Program-made: the position numbers and the translations under genes
In this document: piece after piece, positions 1 through 7,900 of the stretch
How the letters are laid out: each line of letters starts with the position of its first letter
Numbering within the stretch: the first letter of the stretch is position 1
Notes under the pieces: model-generated
What the model saw: the letters and a program-made list of their open reading frames with translations, nothing else
Told to the model about the DNA's origin: nothing
The model's database searches: none
Assembly (NCBI GenBank): GCA_049600855.1
Contig: JBMYQA010000175.1
Coordinates: 1 to 12,415 of the forward strand
Source of the DNA: JBMYQA01 sp049600855
GTDB taxonomy: Bacteria > Bacteroidota > Bacteroidia > Cytophagales > Flammeovirgaceae
Reading direction: 5' to 3'
Length of the DNA: 12,415 bases

Positions 1-981
1 CCCCATATAAAATAAGATATCAGCTTCCGTATACTTGTTGCCATATACTTTACTGAATTGTTGCCCTTTATTCAAATTAGCGAGCGCCTCTTCATACTTT
101 CCCGTTTCGATAAGCACACTTGCTACATTCTTATAAGAAGCCGCATATGCTGTTTTTTCTCCATTTTTTTGTCGGAGCGCTAACGCATCTCGATAATAAC
201 GCAATGCTTTAGGCCACTCTTTTTGCGATAAATATAACCGACCGACATGACTATAAGTAGTGGCAATCATGTATTCTGCGTTGCTCTTTTGAGCGAGTTT
301 TAATGCTTTGAGGTGATAATCTAATGCGGTAGGAAAATGCCCACGTTTAGAATAGGTAATGCCAATATCGTTGTAAGCACCTGCCATGCCAATGAGGTCA
401 TTAATTTCTTCGTAAATGCTGAGCGCACTACGCAAATAAATGAGGGCATCTTCATAATCGCCTTTAGTCTCATGGAGCAAGCCTAAGTTAGCCATATTAT
501 CTCCAATTTCTACCTTATTATTTAGCTCATAGGCAAGTGTCAATGCTTTTTGGTGATACTCTATGGCACTATCAAATTGTCCTAAGAGTTCACTGACAAT
601 TGCGATATTGCCTAAGGACTCCAATTCACCTAAACGTTCTTCGGTTTCTTTTGACAGGGCAAGCCCTTCCCGATAATTATCCATGGCTTGCTCGTACTTG
701 CCTGAATATTCGTAGGATACTCCGCGATAATTTATGCTTCGAATAATTCCGAGTAGGTAATTGAGTTTTTTAGCGCCTTCGTAAGCTTCTTGGGCATAAT
801 GAACGGCTTCTCCAGGATCTAATCGGCGATAAATCTCAGAAAGCTCAAGTTGTAAATTCACCTTTTCCTGACCTTGAGCAATTAATAAGGCTTTTTTGAG
901 GCTATCAATAGTCGTGTTCGCTCGAATCACCGTGGAGGAGAATAAGCATAGTAGTAAAAATATGGAATATAGAATTCTCAT
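1..981 (-). CDS. Exported tetratricopeptide-repeat protein, N-terminal part (cut by window edge)
   Basis: The frame opens with ATG at 981 and stays open for 327 codons to base 1, so the C-terminus lies outside the window. Residues 1-21 form a signal peptide or membrane anchor: Met-Arg, then a Leu/Ile/Phe-rich core, ending near IRA/N. From about residue 37 onward there are roughly seven TPR units with a 40-residue period. They show the expected A-x-x-Y spacing and motifs such as YSGKYEQAM, LLGQFDSAI, TKGDYEDAL, KRGHFPTAL, SQKEWPKAL and ETGKYEEAL. The 40-residue spacing resembles TPR_12/kinesin-light-chain-type arrays. In Bacteroidota such exported TPR arrays are often followed by a transmembrane helix and a histidine kinase, SpoIIE, cyclase or LuxR output. 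Which output is present here, if any, cannot be seen. The upstream same-strand neighbour is the MoxR gene, 209 bp away. TPR architecture is certain; function is not assigned. Confidence 0.9.
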   Translation of the reverse strand, partial: MRILYSIFLLLCLFSSTVIRANTTIDSLKKALLIAQGQEKVNLQLELSEIYRRLDPGEAVHYAQEAYEGAKKLNYLLGIIRSINYRGVSYEYSGKYEQAMDNYREGLALSKETEERLGELESLGNIAIVSELLGQFDSAIEYHQKALTLAYELNNKVEIGDNMANLGLLHETKGDYEDALIYLRSALSIYEEINDLIGMAGAYNDIGITYSKRGHFPTALDYHLKALKLAQKSNAEYMIATTYSHVGRLYLSQKEWPKALRYYRDALALRQKNGEKTAYAASYKNVASVLIETGKYEEALANLNKGQQFSKVYGNKYTEADILFYMG

Positions 982-1079
982 AAATACTTGGTGAAAATAG
1001 AGCAAGCTTTAAGCTGGTAACGTAAGTTATTGAAATTTAGACTGAAAAATTAACTCTAGCAAGTAATCTTATTAATTTC

Positions 1080-1087
1080 CAAAGTAA
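1080..1087 (-). promoter_or_regulatory. Weak candidate -7 box for the TPR gene
   Basis: Read on the minus strand this is TTACTTTG, seven of eight positions matching the Bacteroidota -7 consensus TAnnTTTG. It would give a leader of about 90 nt before the ATG at 981. The expected upstream TTG would fall within the adjacent hairpin, and I see no convincing copy. Low confidence. Confidence 0.2.
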
Positions 1088-1143
1088 GAGGCTGTTTGGA
1101 AATATATTCTTGATTTTTTTAGGCGAATTTCAAAACAGCCTCT
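1087..1143. repeat. Inverted repeat (long-loop hairpin) downstream of the MoxR gene
   Basis: The arm AGAGGCTGTTT (1087-1097) is an exact inverse of AAACAGCCTCT (1133-1143). After one mismatch the stem gains five more pairs (1099-1103 with 1127-1131), leaving a loop of about 23 nt that contains a T7 run. It begins about 48 bp past the MoxR stop codon, so it could end that transcript. Read in the minus direction, however, no U-tract follows the stem, so it is not a classical intrinsic terminator. The GGCTGTTT arm resembles that of the clear terminator after icd. Confidence 0.6.
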
Positions 1144-1190
1144 AAGATATTGAAGGAGATTGGGTATTTATTTCACCTGTTAAAAAACAA

Positions 1191-2174
1191 CTACCGGGGA
1201 ATTTCAATCGCTTCGACAATTTGTTGAATCACTTCTTCAATTGCTACGCCCTCCATCTCTTTTTCAGGAGTCAACATTAAGCGATGCCTGAGCACAGGAG
1301 TTGCCATGAATTTTACGTCATCTGGTGTAATGAAATCTCGCCCTTGCATGGCTGCATATGCCTGAGCACCAAACATAATCGCGATGGAAGCTCTGGGTGA
1401 GCCACCTAAGTATAAAGATGGATGTTGACGTGTTTTATCGACAATTTGAGCAATATACTCCATTAAGTTTCTATCCACGCTTACCTTTCGAACCAATCCA
1501 CGGAAGGTCTGAATTTGCTCCGCGGTAATAATCGGCTGTATTTTATCGAGGTCATGTTGGCTTTTTCGCTCATAAGCTCCTAAAAGGATATCGACTTCTT
1601 CTTCCGCATTTGGATAATTTACTTCAATTTTAAATAAGAAGCGATCGAGTTGTGCTTCAGGTAATTGATAGGTTCCTTCTTGTTCAATGGGATTTTGCGT
1701 GGCTAACACTAAAAAAGGCGGAGCCATGGCGTAAATTGCTCCATCAATAGAAACTTGTCGTTCTTCCATTACCTCAAATAAGGCAGCTTGTGTTTTGGCT
1801 GGAGCACGATTGATTTCGTCAATCAACACAATATTCGAAAAGATTGGCCCTTTTTTGAATTCAAAATCAGCTAATTTTTGATTAAAAATATTGGTACCTA
1901 ATACATCAGAAGGCATTAAGTCAGGGGTAAATTGAATTCTGGAAAAATCTACAGAAATAATGCGGGCAATAATTTTTGCCGTTAATGTTTTCGCCACACC
2001 AGGTACCCCTTCAATAAGTACGTGCCCATCTGCCAAAATAGCCGAGATCAATAAATCAATAGATTCCTTTTGCCCGATAATGATTTTTGATATTTCTGAC
2101 TTAATTTGAACAATGGCCTCACTAAGCTCCGATAAATCAATACGGTTTTCAAATAAGTTTGTGTTTTCTTCCAT
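1191..2174 (-). CDS. MoxR-family AAA+ ATPase
   Basis: A 327-residue protein of the usual MoxR length and organisation. From the ATG at 2174, Walker A is GVPGVAKT (56-63) and Walker B is IVLIDE (115-120), followed by INRAPAKTQAALFEVMEE. Sensor 1 is ATQNP (158-162), the arginine-finger segment is EAQLDRF (R178), sensor 2 is GGSPRAS (R261), and an AAA-lid region runs to the C-terminus. MoxR ATPases are cytoplasmic chaperone-like proteins that usually act on VWA-domain partners. The typical DUF58 and VWA genes do not follow here: the next gene downstream is the TPR protein. The frame also allows a TTG start at 2204, but the ATG at 2174 is the ordinary choice and yields a normal N-terminus. No Shine-Dalgarno sequence is visible at either start. 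The family assignment is very secure; the substrate is unknown. Confidence 0.95.
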   Translation of the reverse strand: MEENTNLFENRIDLSELSEAIVQIKSEISKIIIGQKESIDLLISAILADGHVLIEGVPGVAKTLTAKIIARIISVDFSRIQFTPDLMPSDVLGTNIFNQKLADFEFKKGPIFSNIVLIDEINRAPAKTQAALFEVMEERQVSIDGAIYAMAPPFLVLATQNPIEQEGTYQLPEAQLDRFLFKIEVNYPNAEEEVDILLGAYERKSQHDLDKIQPIITAEQIQTFRGLVRKVSVDRNLMEYIAQIVDKTRQHPSLYLGGSPRASIAIMFGAQAYAAMQGRDFITPDDVKFMATPVLRHRLMLTPEKEMEGVAIEEVIQQIVEAIEIPR

Positions 2175-2221
2175 GAATAGTAAAAAGTTAGGCTTGTCTA
2201 TCAATCACGAATATAATGAAG

Positions 2222-2304
2222 TTGTCTAACATTAAATTCTTTTGCCTGCAAAAGCATAAAATTATCTCACTCTCCATGCACTTGCCTAACATTAATTTTT
2301 CTTG
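2222..2304. repeat. Two 23-bp imperfect direct repeats, 60 bp apart
   Basis: Copies lie at 2222-2244 and 2282-2304. Both read TTG, then C or T, then CTAACATTAA, then a T-rich tail ending in TTG. About 19 of 23 positions agree. The spacing is exactly 60 bp. The first copy overlaps a 12-mer (AGTTGTCTAACA, 2220-2231) that recurs at 3820-3831 just after icd. The repeats could be paired regulator-binding sites or remnants of a dispersed element; the sequence alone does not decide. Confidence 0.55.
2239..2254. promoter_or_regulatory. 16-bp dyad, possible operator
   Basis: CTTTTGC (2239-2245) and GCAAAAG (2248-2254) are perfect inverse arms around a 2-bp centre. The dyad sits 65 bp upstream of the MoxR ATG and about 280 bp upstream of icd, between the two direct repeats. 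The tight spacing suits a dimeric DNA-binding protein better than an RNA hairpin. No regulator is identified. Confidence 0.35.
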
Positions 2305-2483
2305 AATTAATACTGCCATTTCTATAAAAGCATTTTAATCCGATTAATTTTTACGCTTTTTCGAGTAAGCTCCTACTGGGATAAAATTTCTCATTTTAAA
2401 CAACTCCTCTAGTAAATAGATAAAGAATTGTAAATTTTAAAGGTGCTCATGGCTTACAAATTTTTAGTTTCCATGCATACAAT

Positions 2484-2491
2484 TATCTTTG
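2484..2491 (+). promoter_or_regulatory. Candidate -7 box of the icd promoter
   Basis: TATCTTTG matches the Bacteroidota -7 consensus TAnnTTTG at every fixed position. Transcription would begin near 2498, giving a leader of about 35 nt before the icd ATG at 2534. I do not find a clear TTG element at the expected distance upstream, so the assignment rests on the -7 box and its position. Confidence 0.45.
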
Positions 2492-2533
2492 TGCTGCTTC
2501 TAGATTAACCTCTAATTTCTAATATTTTATCAA

Positions 2534-3799
2534 ATGAGTGGAGAAAAGATAACGATTAGCAATGGCGTATTGAATGTGCCTAGTAATCCTATTATACCTT
2601 TCATCGAAGGAGATGGCATTGGACCAGACATTTGGGCAGCGGCTCAAAAGGTTCTTGATGCTGCTGTTGAGAAAGCATATGGTGGTGCAAAAACAATTGC
2701 TTGGAAAGAAGTATTGGCAGGAGAAAAAGCCTTCAATGCTACTGGTGAGTGGTTGCCTCAAGCTACTTTAGATGCTTTCAATGAGTATTTAGTGGGAATC
2801 AAAGGGCCTTTGACTACTCCTGTGGGAGGTGGTATCCGTTCATTGAATGTTGCCCTTCGTCAAAAGCTTGATTTATTTGCTTGTGTGCGTCCTGTAAGAT
2901 ACTTCCAAGGCGTGCCTTCTCCCGTGAAAAAACCTGAATTAACCAACATGGTTATTTTCCGCGAAAATACGGAAGATATCTATGCTGGTATTGAGTACAT
3001 GCACGGAACTGATGATGTTCAGAAGGTAAAAGACTTTTTGGCATCTGAAATGGGTGTGGATAAAATCCGTTTCCCTGAAACTTCTTCAATCGGTATTAAG
3101 CCTGTTTCTGTTGAAGGTACTGAGCGCTTAGTGCGCGCAGCAATCAATTATGCGATTCAACATAACCGTCCTTCGGTAACGTTGGTGCATAAAGGTAACA
3201 TCATGAAGTTTACTGAAGGTGCATTTAAAACTTGGGGATACGAATTAGCAGAGCGTGAATTTGGCGATAAAACCTTCACTTGGGCTCAATACGATCGTAT
3301 TGCTGCTGAAGAAGGTAAAGACGCTGCTAATAAAGCACAAGATGAAGCATTAGCTGCGGGTAAAATTTTGATTAAAGATTCCATTGCTGATGCATTTTTA
3401 CAGCAGATTTTAACTCGTCCTGCTGAATATTCTGTAATCGCTACCTTAAACTTGAATGGCGACTACGTTTCTGATGCTTTGGCTGCGATTGTAGGAGGAA
3501 TTGGTATTGCGCCAGGTGCAAATATTAACTATGCTACAGGAAAAGCGATTTTTGAAGCAACTCATGGTACTGCTCCTAAATATGCTGGCTTAGATAAAGT
3601 AAACCCTGGTTCTGTCATTCTTTCTGGAACCATGATGCTTGAGCACCTTGGCTGGCAAGAAGCTGCAAATTTGATCTATAAAGGTCTTGAAGCAAGTATC
3701 TTAGACAAGAAAGTAACTTATGATTTTGAGCGTTTGATGGAAGGAGCTACTTTATTAAAATGCTCTGAATTCGGTGCTGAAATTGTAAAAAATATGTAA
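2534..3799 (+). CDS. icd: NADP-dependent isocitrate dehydrogenase
   Basis: This cytoplasmic TCA-cycle enzyme oxidatively decarboxylates isocitrate to 2-oxoglutarate and yields NADPH. The 421-residue protein aligns nearly end to end with E. coli Icd (416 aa). Shared blocks include PIIPFIEGDGIGPD (19-32), KGPLTTPVGGGIRSLNVALR (90-109), NLNGDYVSDALAA and HGTAPKYAG. Ser103 in GIRSLN corresponds to the E. coli substrate-binding and phosphorylation residue Ser113. NADP specificity is supported by Lys349-Tyr350 and by Tyr396 and Arg400 in TYDFERLM, matching E. coli Lys344, Tyr345, Tyr391 and Arg395. The segment at about 245-279 is some 12 residues longer than in E. coli, Ala/Glu-rich and probably helical. 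No aceK-like kinase gene is in view, so phosphorylation control cannot be claimed. The gene is monocistronic: divergent from the MoxR gene and followed by strong hairpins. Confidence 0.98.
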   Translation: MSGEKITISNGVLNVPSNPIIPFIEGDGIGPDIWAAAQKVLDAAVEKAYGGAKTIAWKEVLAGEKAFNATGEWLPQATLDAFNEYLVGIKGPLTTPVGGGIRSLNVALRQKLDLFACVRPVRYFQGVPSPVKKPELTNMVIFRENTEDIYAGIEYMHGTDDVQKVKDFLASEMGVDKIRFPETSSIGIKPVSVEGTERLVRAAINYAIQHNRPSVTLVHKGNIMKFTEGAFKTWGYELAEREFGDKTFTWAQYDRIAAEEGKDAANKAQDEALAAGKILIKDSIADAFLQQILTRPAEYSVIATLNLNGDYVSDALAAIVGGIGIAPGANINYATGKAIFEATHGTAPKYAGLDKVNPGSVILSGTMMLEHLGWQEAANLIYKGLEASILDKKVTYDFERLMEGATLLKCSEFGAEIVKNM

Positions 3800-3819
3800 T
3801 TCTTCCTTTTGGAAGATGC

Positions 3820-3893
3820 AGTTGTCTAACAAGCAAATGTCAATGAACTGAACGTAGGTATTTTCCTCGTTAACATTTGTTTGTTGGACAATT
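3820..3893 (+). repeat. Long RNA hairpin at the 3' end of the icd transcript
   Basis: The arms 3822-3840 and 3873-3891 pair over 19 consecutive positions, 17 Watson-Crick plus two G.U in the plus-strand RNA. The outer flank adds two more pairs and the inner side about five more after one mismatch. On the opposite strand the two wobbles would be C.A mismatches, so the structure fits the icd mRNA better. It begins 20 nt after the stop codon and ends 15 nt before the intrinsic terminator. A role in protecting the 3' end of the mRNA is an inference. Confidence 0.7.
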
Positions 3894-3908
3894 TCGATAT
3901 ATCAAACG

Positions 3909-3940
3909 GGCTGTTTCATCTATTGAAATAGCCTTTTTTT
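3909..3940 (+). terminator. Intrinsic (Rho-independent) terminator of icd
   Basis: GGCTGTTTCA (3909-3918) pairs with TGAAATAGCC (3924-3933) over ten positions with one G.U, around a 5-nt loop TCTAT, and is followed directly by seven T residues (3934-3940). This is a textbook intrinsic terminator reading in the icd direction. On the minus strand the stem is not followed by a U-tract, so it should not serve the convergent DUF2490 gene. Confidence 0.88.
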
Positions 3941-3963
3941 GCTGAAATATCTTTAGGTCTGAT

Positions 3964-4683
3964 TTAGTTAAGTTGAATACTAAAGGTCAAAATTAAGGTA
4001 TGATTATGTTCTATTTTGTCGCGTTCTTTCCCTTTCCAAATGGTCTGATACATGTAACCAACTTTGCCATTTAACTGCTTATTCAGGCGTTTTCCAATGG
4101 TTGCGATGAAGCGGTTTTGAGAAATATGATTGAAGCTATTTTCTCCCCAATCCCAAAACAGCTCATTAGACACATCCAAACTAAACTTTTTCAAAGGGCG
4201 TTTTAGGAGTAATCGGTAGCGGCCTCGATTTTTATACATAAACTCATCGAACTTATACACACCTTCGCTAGTTGCATACTTTCGTTCTAAAAATCGATGT
4301 TCCCATCGCAATCGCTGATGAATAGTCCACTTTTCCGTTTTGATATTATAGGCTACTTCCTCCCAAATACGCGGCTCATTAAATGCATACTTTGCTCTAA
4401 AATCTCCATAAGGAAAAAAGTGAACCCATCCTATACCTGCTGCTACACTGAGTTTAGGGGTGATTTTCTTTGCTAGTGCTAACTGTAAATAAGATTGCTG
4501 CCAATGTAGAACTAACTGATTACGCCTAACCTGTCCTAACCCATGGATACTCCATGTCTCATTTAACTTTTTACTTGTACTTAAGGTATACCATGCATTG
4601 TAGTGCGTAGCTGTTTCCATAGACTGAGCACAAACACTAAATGCTCCAAAAATAAGGCTTAACATTATGACCAAATTCTTCAT
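3964..4683 (-). CDS. DUF2490 family protein, probable outer-membrane beta-barrel
   Basis: A 239-residue exported protein. Residues 1-19 form a signal peptide (MKN, then a hydrophobic core, ending VCA/Q). The mature part alternates aromatic/hydrophobic and polar residues in short strands. It carries blocks typical of DUF2490 proteins of Bacteroidota: an early HYNAWYTL, QRLRWEHRF near 123-131, RGRYRLLLKRP near 153-163, a conserved NELFW, QNRFIATIG near 189-197, and a histidine-rich stretch before the final strand (EHNHTLILTFSIQLN). This pattern is consistent with a small outer-membrane barrel. The molecular role of the family is unknown. The gene converges on icd and lies 206 bp downstream of the sensor-phosphatase gene on the same strand, so it may have its own promoter. 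The family call is by eye from conserved blocks and is fairly secure; function is not assigned. Confidence 0.85.
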   Translation of the reverse strand: MKNLVIMLSLIFGAFSVCAQSMETATHYNAWYTLSTSKKLNETWSIHGLGQVRRNQLVLHWQQSYLQLALAKKITPKLSVAAGIGWVHFFPYGDFRAKYAFNEPRIWEEVAYNIKTEKWTIHQRLRWEHRFLERKYATSEGVYKFDEFMYKNRGRYRLLLKRPLKKFSLDVSNELFWDWGENSFNHISQNRFIATIGKRLNKQLNGKVGYMYQTIWKGKERDKIEHNHTLILTFSIQLN

Positions 4684-4710
4684 GACTAGGTCGTTTTAGT
4701 GTTGACACTG

Positions 4711-4718
4711 CAAAGAAA
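4711..4718 (-). promoter_or_regulatory. Weak candidate -7 box for the DUF2490 gene
   Basis: The minus strand reads TTTCTTTG, one mismatch from TAnnTTTG. It would start transcription about 20 nt upstream of the ATG at 4683. No convincing upstream TTG partner is seen. Confidence 0.25.
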
Positions 4719-4766
4719 CATTTGGCTATGCGGTTTCACAGTGACTAAAGTCAGCTTCACAACTAA

Positions 4767-4907
4767 ATGATATCTTTAATTGTGGTAAAACCAGAATCAG
4801 TCTCAGAGGCTATTTTAGTCGGTGAGTTTTCCTACTTTACTGAAGCAGATTGGAAGGCATTAATGCGTGAACGCCTAAAAAACTGTAAACTATACGCGCA
4901 CTCCTAG
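4767..4907 (+). CDS. Doubtful 46-residue small ORF
   Basis: ATG (4767) to TAG (4907), immediately preceded in frame by a stop (TAA at 4764-4766). The translation begins MISLIVVKPESV and ends RERLKNCKLYAHS, an uneventful mixed sequence with FTEADWKAL in the middle. It fills most of the 206-bp gap and overlaps the 3' end of the convergent sensor-phosphatase gene by 18 bp. No Shine-Dalgarno sequence or promoter is clear, and I recognise no family. A frame of this length can arise by chance in sequence of this composition; it could also be a gene remnant. Confidence 0.2.
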   Translation: MISLIVVKPESVSEAILVGEFSYFTEADWKALMRERLKNCKLYAHS

Positions 4908-7900
4908 TACGGTAATGTCATCGCGTTGATCTTGGAATTTCTGGTGATTTTGGAGTGCTTGTTCGATTAATGTTTTTTGTCCATCTAAATCAAGAGAAAG
5001 ACAGTTTTGGAGCATATCTTTAAAACGGTTTGTTCCAAATCGCTTTCCATCAGGCCCATGTTGATCGACAAGTCCGTCAGTGGCTAAATAAAATACATCT
5101 CCAGGATTTAGAATCACCTCATGATTTTTAAAAGATCGGGTAGTTTGTTTCCGCGCACCACCAATCGACTTATTCACTCCTTTTAGCTCAATCACTTGCC
5201 CTTTTTGCGAATAATAGATGGGACGTTTCGCACCTGCAAAAGTCAATTTAGTTCTAAACTTTTCATCAGGTTGCAAGGTACACAGGGCGATATCCATTCC
5301 ATCATCATTTCCCGATTGCTCCTGCTTGAGTGCAATTCTGATATTCTTATGAAGCTGCTCTAATATTAATGACGGTTCCGCTATTTTTTCGACATTCACA
5401 ATTTCGTCCAATAACGAACTGCCAATCATACTCATAAATGCACCAGGCACGCCATGACCTGTACAATCCACTACCGCAATGTAAATGGTATCGCCATGAT
5501 GGGAAAACCAATAAAAGTCACCAGAAACAATATCTTTTGGTCGGTAAAAGATGAAATACTCATGCAATGCTTCATTCATTTTTTCTACCGCAGGAAGAAC
5601 CGCTTGCTGAATGGTTTCTGCATACCGAATGCTATTGGTGATTTGATGATTCTTCACTTTGATTTCTTCATAAATCCGTGAATTATCTAGTGCGACTGAG
5701 ATGTACGAAGCCAAGGCTTGTAGAATAGTAAGGTGTTGCTGTTTATAGGCACCTTTCTGCATACTTTGTACCGTCATAATTCCTTTGGGTTCTCCTTCAA
5801 TCATCAAAGGCACAAAAATCGCAGATTGGGACTCATCATCTTCCGTTCGGTTGAGGGTTTTTAAATAATAATCAAACTCATCGTACTCCTCTTGTACAGA
5901 ATTAATAAAAATGGGGGCCTTGGATTCAAGGCATTGGACTGAAAGGTAGAATTTATCGGATAATCGCTCGATATGACTTGGGGAAATTTCATCATTTCGA
6001 ATGAGATTTCTAAACTCTAAGTGTTTTTTTCGCTCATTCAAAAAAGCAATGCCAAACATATCGGTGCTCATCAAGGTTTTGATGTTATTGTAAACGGTGT
6101 GGATGAGTAGATTAATATCTAATTTAGCCGTGACTTCTTGCCCGATGGCACTTACTGTTCGAATATCATTATACGCTAATTCCAACTTATCGCGTTGCTT
6201 AGTGATTTGGGCGGTACGCTGCAACACGGTTTCCTCCAACTCTCGATTTTTAGCTGAAATTCTCCGCACTCGCCATAAGTAAAAGCCATAAGCCAAAGCG
6301 AAGATTGACAATATGATTCCAATGTAAAATAAGGACGTTTCGGAAAAGCGCGGTTTTCTGACGAAATGAACAGTTGCCACCTCTTCATTCCAAATGCCAT
6401 CTAAATGAGATACCCGCACTTTAAAGGTATTTTTTCCTGCATTTACATTCGTATAGATCGCATAGCGTTCATTTCCTGCATCTACCCAATCTTCTTCATA
6501 ACCCGCTAAACGATACTGAAATTTCAGGTGATGGGGAGCGGTAAGATTTAAGCCCGTAAAGCCAAAGGTCAAACGTTTGGTATCCGCAGGTAACTCAATC
6601 GCTTTTTGATAAAGATCAATCGGTTGACCATCTGCTAATAAGCTGTTGATGTATACCGGCGGGTTAGGGATTTCTGCAATTTGATAACTAGGGTCAAAAA
6701 TGCTCAGGCCACCAAGGGTTGGGAAATATAAGCGCCCATCCGAACCAATTTCCGCTTGTGTAGCTCCTGTACACTCTTTTTCCAACATCCCGTCTTCTGG
6801 CCCATATTGCTTGGGCACTAACTTCTCTCTTTTCCCTGCTTCCAATTCAAAAAACTGCTGTTTTTCAATCGCAAATACTCCTTCACTCGAAGTAAACCAA
6901 AGGGTATGTTGGGCATCTTCTAAAATATCGAAAATGATATCGCTTACCATTCCTTCAGACATGGTATAGCGCAAAACTTTGCCATTAGATTGGAGTAAAG
7001 ATATGCCAGCATTACTGGCGATCCAGATATTATTTTGCGCATCAACGTGAAAGTTGAATATTAAATTACTTCCCAGTTGATCGATATTGTAATTTTTGCG
7101 CGTTCCATCAGGAGCCATCATGTCCATCCCTGCATCATTCAAGCCAAATAGAATATTTCCATTTTTATCTTCCTCAATGGCCATAATGAAATTACTCGAT
7201 AACCCTTCGTTTCGATCAAAAACCTTTAAAGAACCGTCATCATGATTTAGTCGAATGACTCCTCCCGCTCTCGTTCCAATCCAAATCTGTCCTTTGGAAT
7301 CCTCAAAAGTCGTTCGAACTTGGTTATCAGGTAAGCCATTTTTAGTATCATACAATACCTCTTTCCCATTGGGCTTAATCAGTAATAATCCAGAGTAAGT
7401 ACTAACTAATAAATTATCCCAACTATCTTGATTCACATGTTTAATTCGGTTATTGCTCAGCTTTGTTTTTATCTGAATATCGACTACTTGATGATCTCGA
7501 ATCACATGCAACTTACCCGCACCCGTTCCCACTAAAATACGTGTATTGCTGAGTTCCTTAACTGTAGAGACTGTTTTTGCCGATAGGCCATTCTTGATGG
7601 AATAATTTTCAAAGCGCGCATCTTTCAAGCGACACAAGCCTGCTCGGTACGAAGCCACCCAAAGGCTTCCTTCCCGATCTGTGGTAATATCCACCACATT
7701 TCGATGTGGTAAACCGTGTTTATCTGAAATAAATTCCAGTTGGTTAGACACATAATTGAACCTAAAAAGTCCTTTAGTGGAAGCAATCCAAATGCTTTTG
7801 TAATGATCTTCTATGATTCTATTAATGGGAAAATTCTCTGTTCCTTTCAGGGTATGTAATCCATTACTATCCAAGTAATTCACCCCTTTTGTCGTTCCAA

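Larger units (their letters stand above)
2175..2533. other. Divergent intergenic region between the MoxR gene and icd
   Basis: 359 bp of AT-rich sequence with no credible gene on either strand. It must carry the promoters of both divergent genes. It contains a pair of 23-bp direct repeats 60 bp apart, a 16-bp dyad between them, and a candidate icd -7 box close to the icd start. I see no clear promoter for the MoxR gene and no riboswitch-like structure that I recognise. Confidence 0.7.

Noticed and set aside
2175..2204. TTG start extending the MoxR protein by 10 residues
   Set aside because: The ATG at 2174 is a better start, gives the usual family length, and the extension shows no conserved sequence.
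2519..2761. 80-codon minus-strand open frame across the icd start
   Set aside because: It lies antisense over the strongly conserved icd N-terminus, has no recognisable domain, and is explained by codon shadowing.
3820..3893. Inverted repeat as a miniature transposable element
   Set aside because: I see no target-site duplication, and the strand-specific G.U pairs fit an RNA hairpin better.
5454..6969. Several 60-90-codon open frames, on both strands, inside the sensor-phosphatase gene
   Set aside because: They overlap the conserved propeller, GAF and PP2C coding sequence and have Cys/Ser/Arg-rich translations typical of shadow frames.
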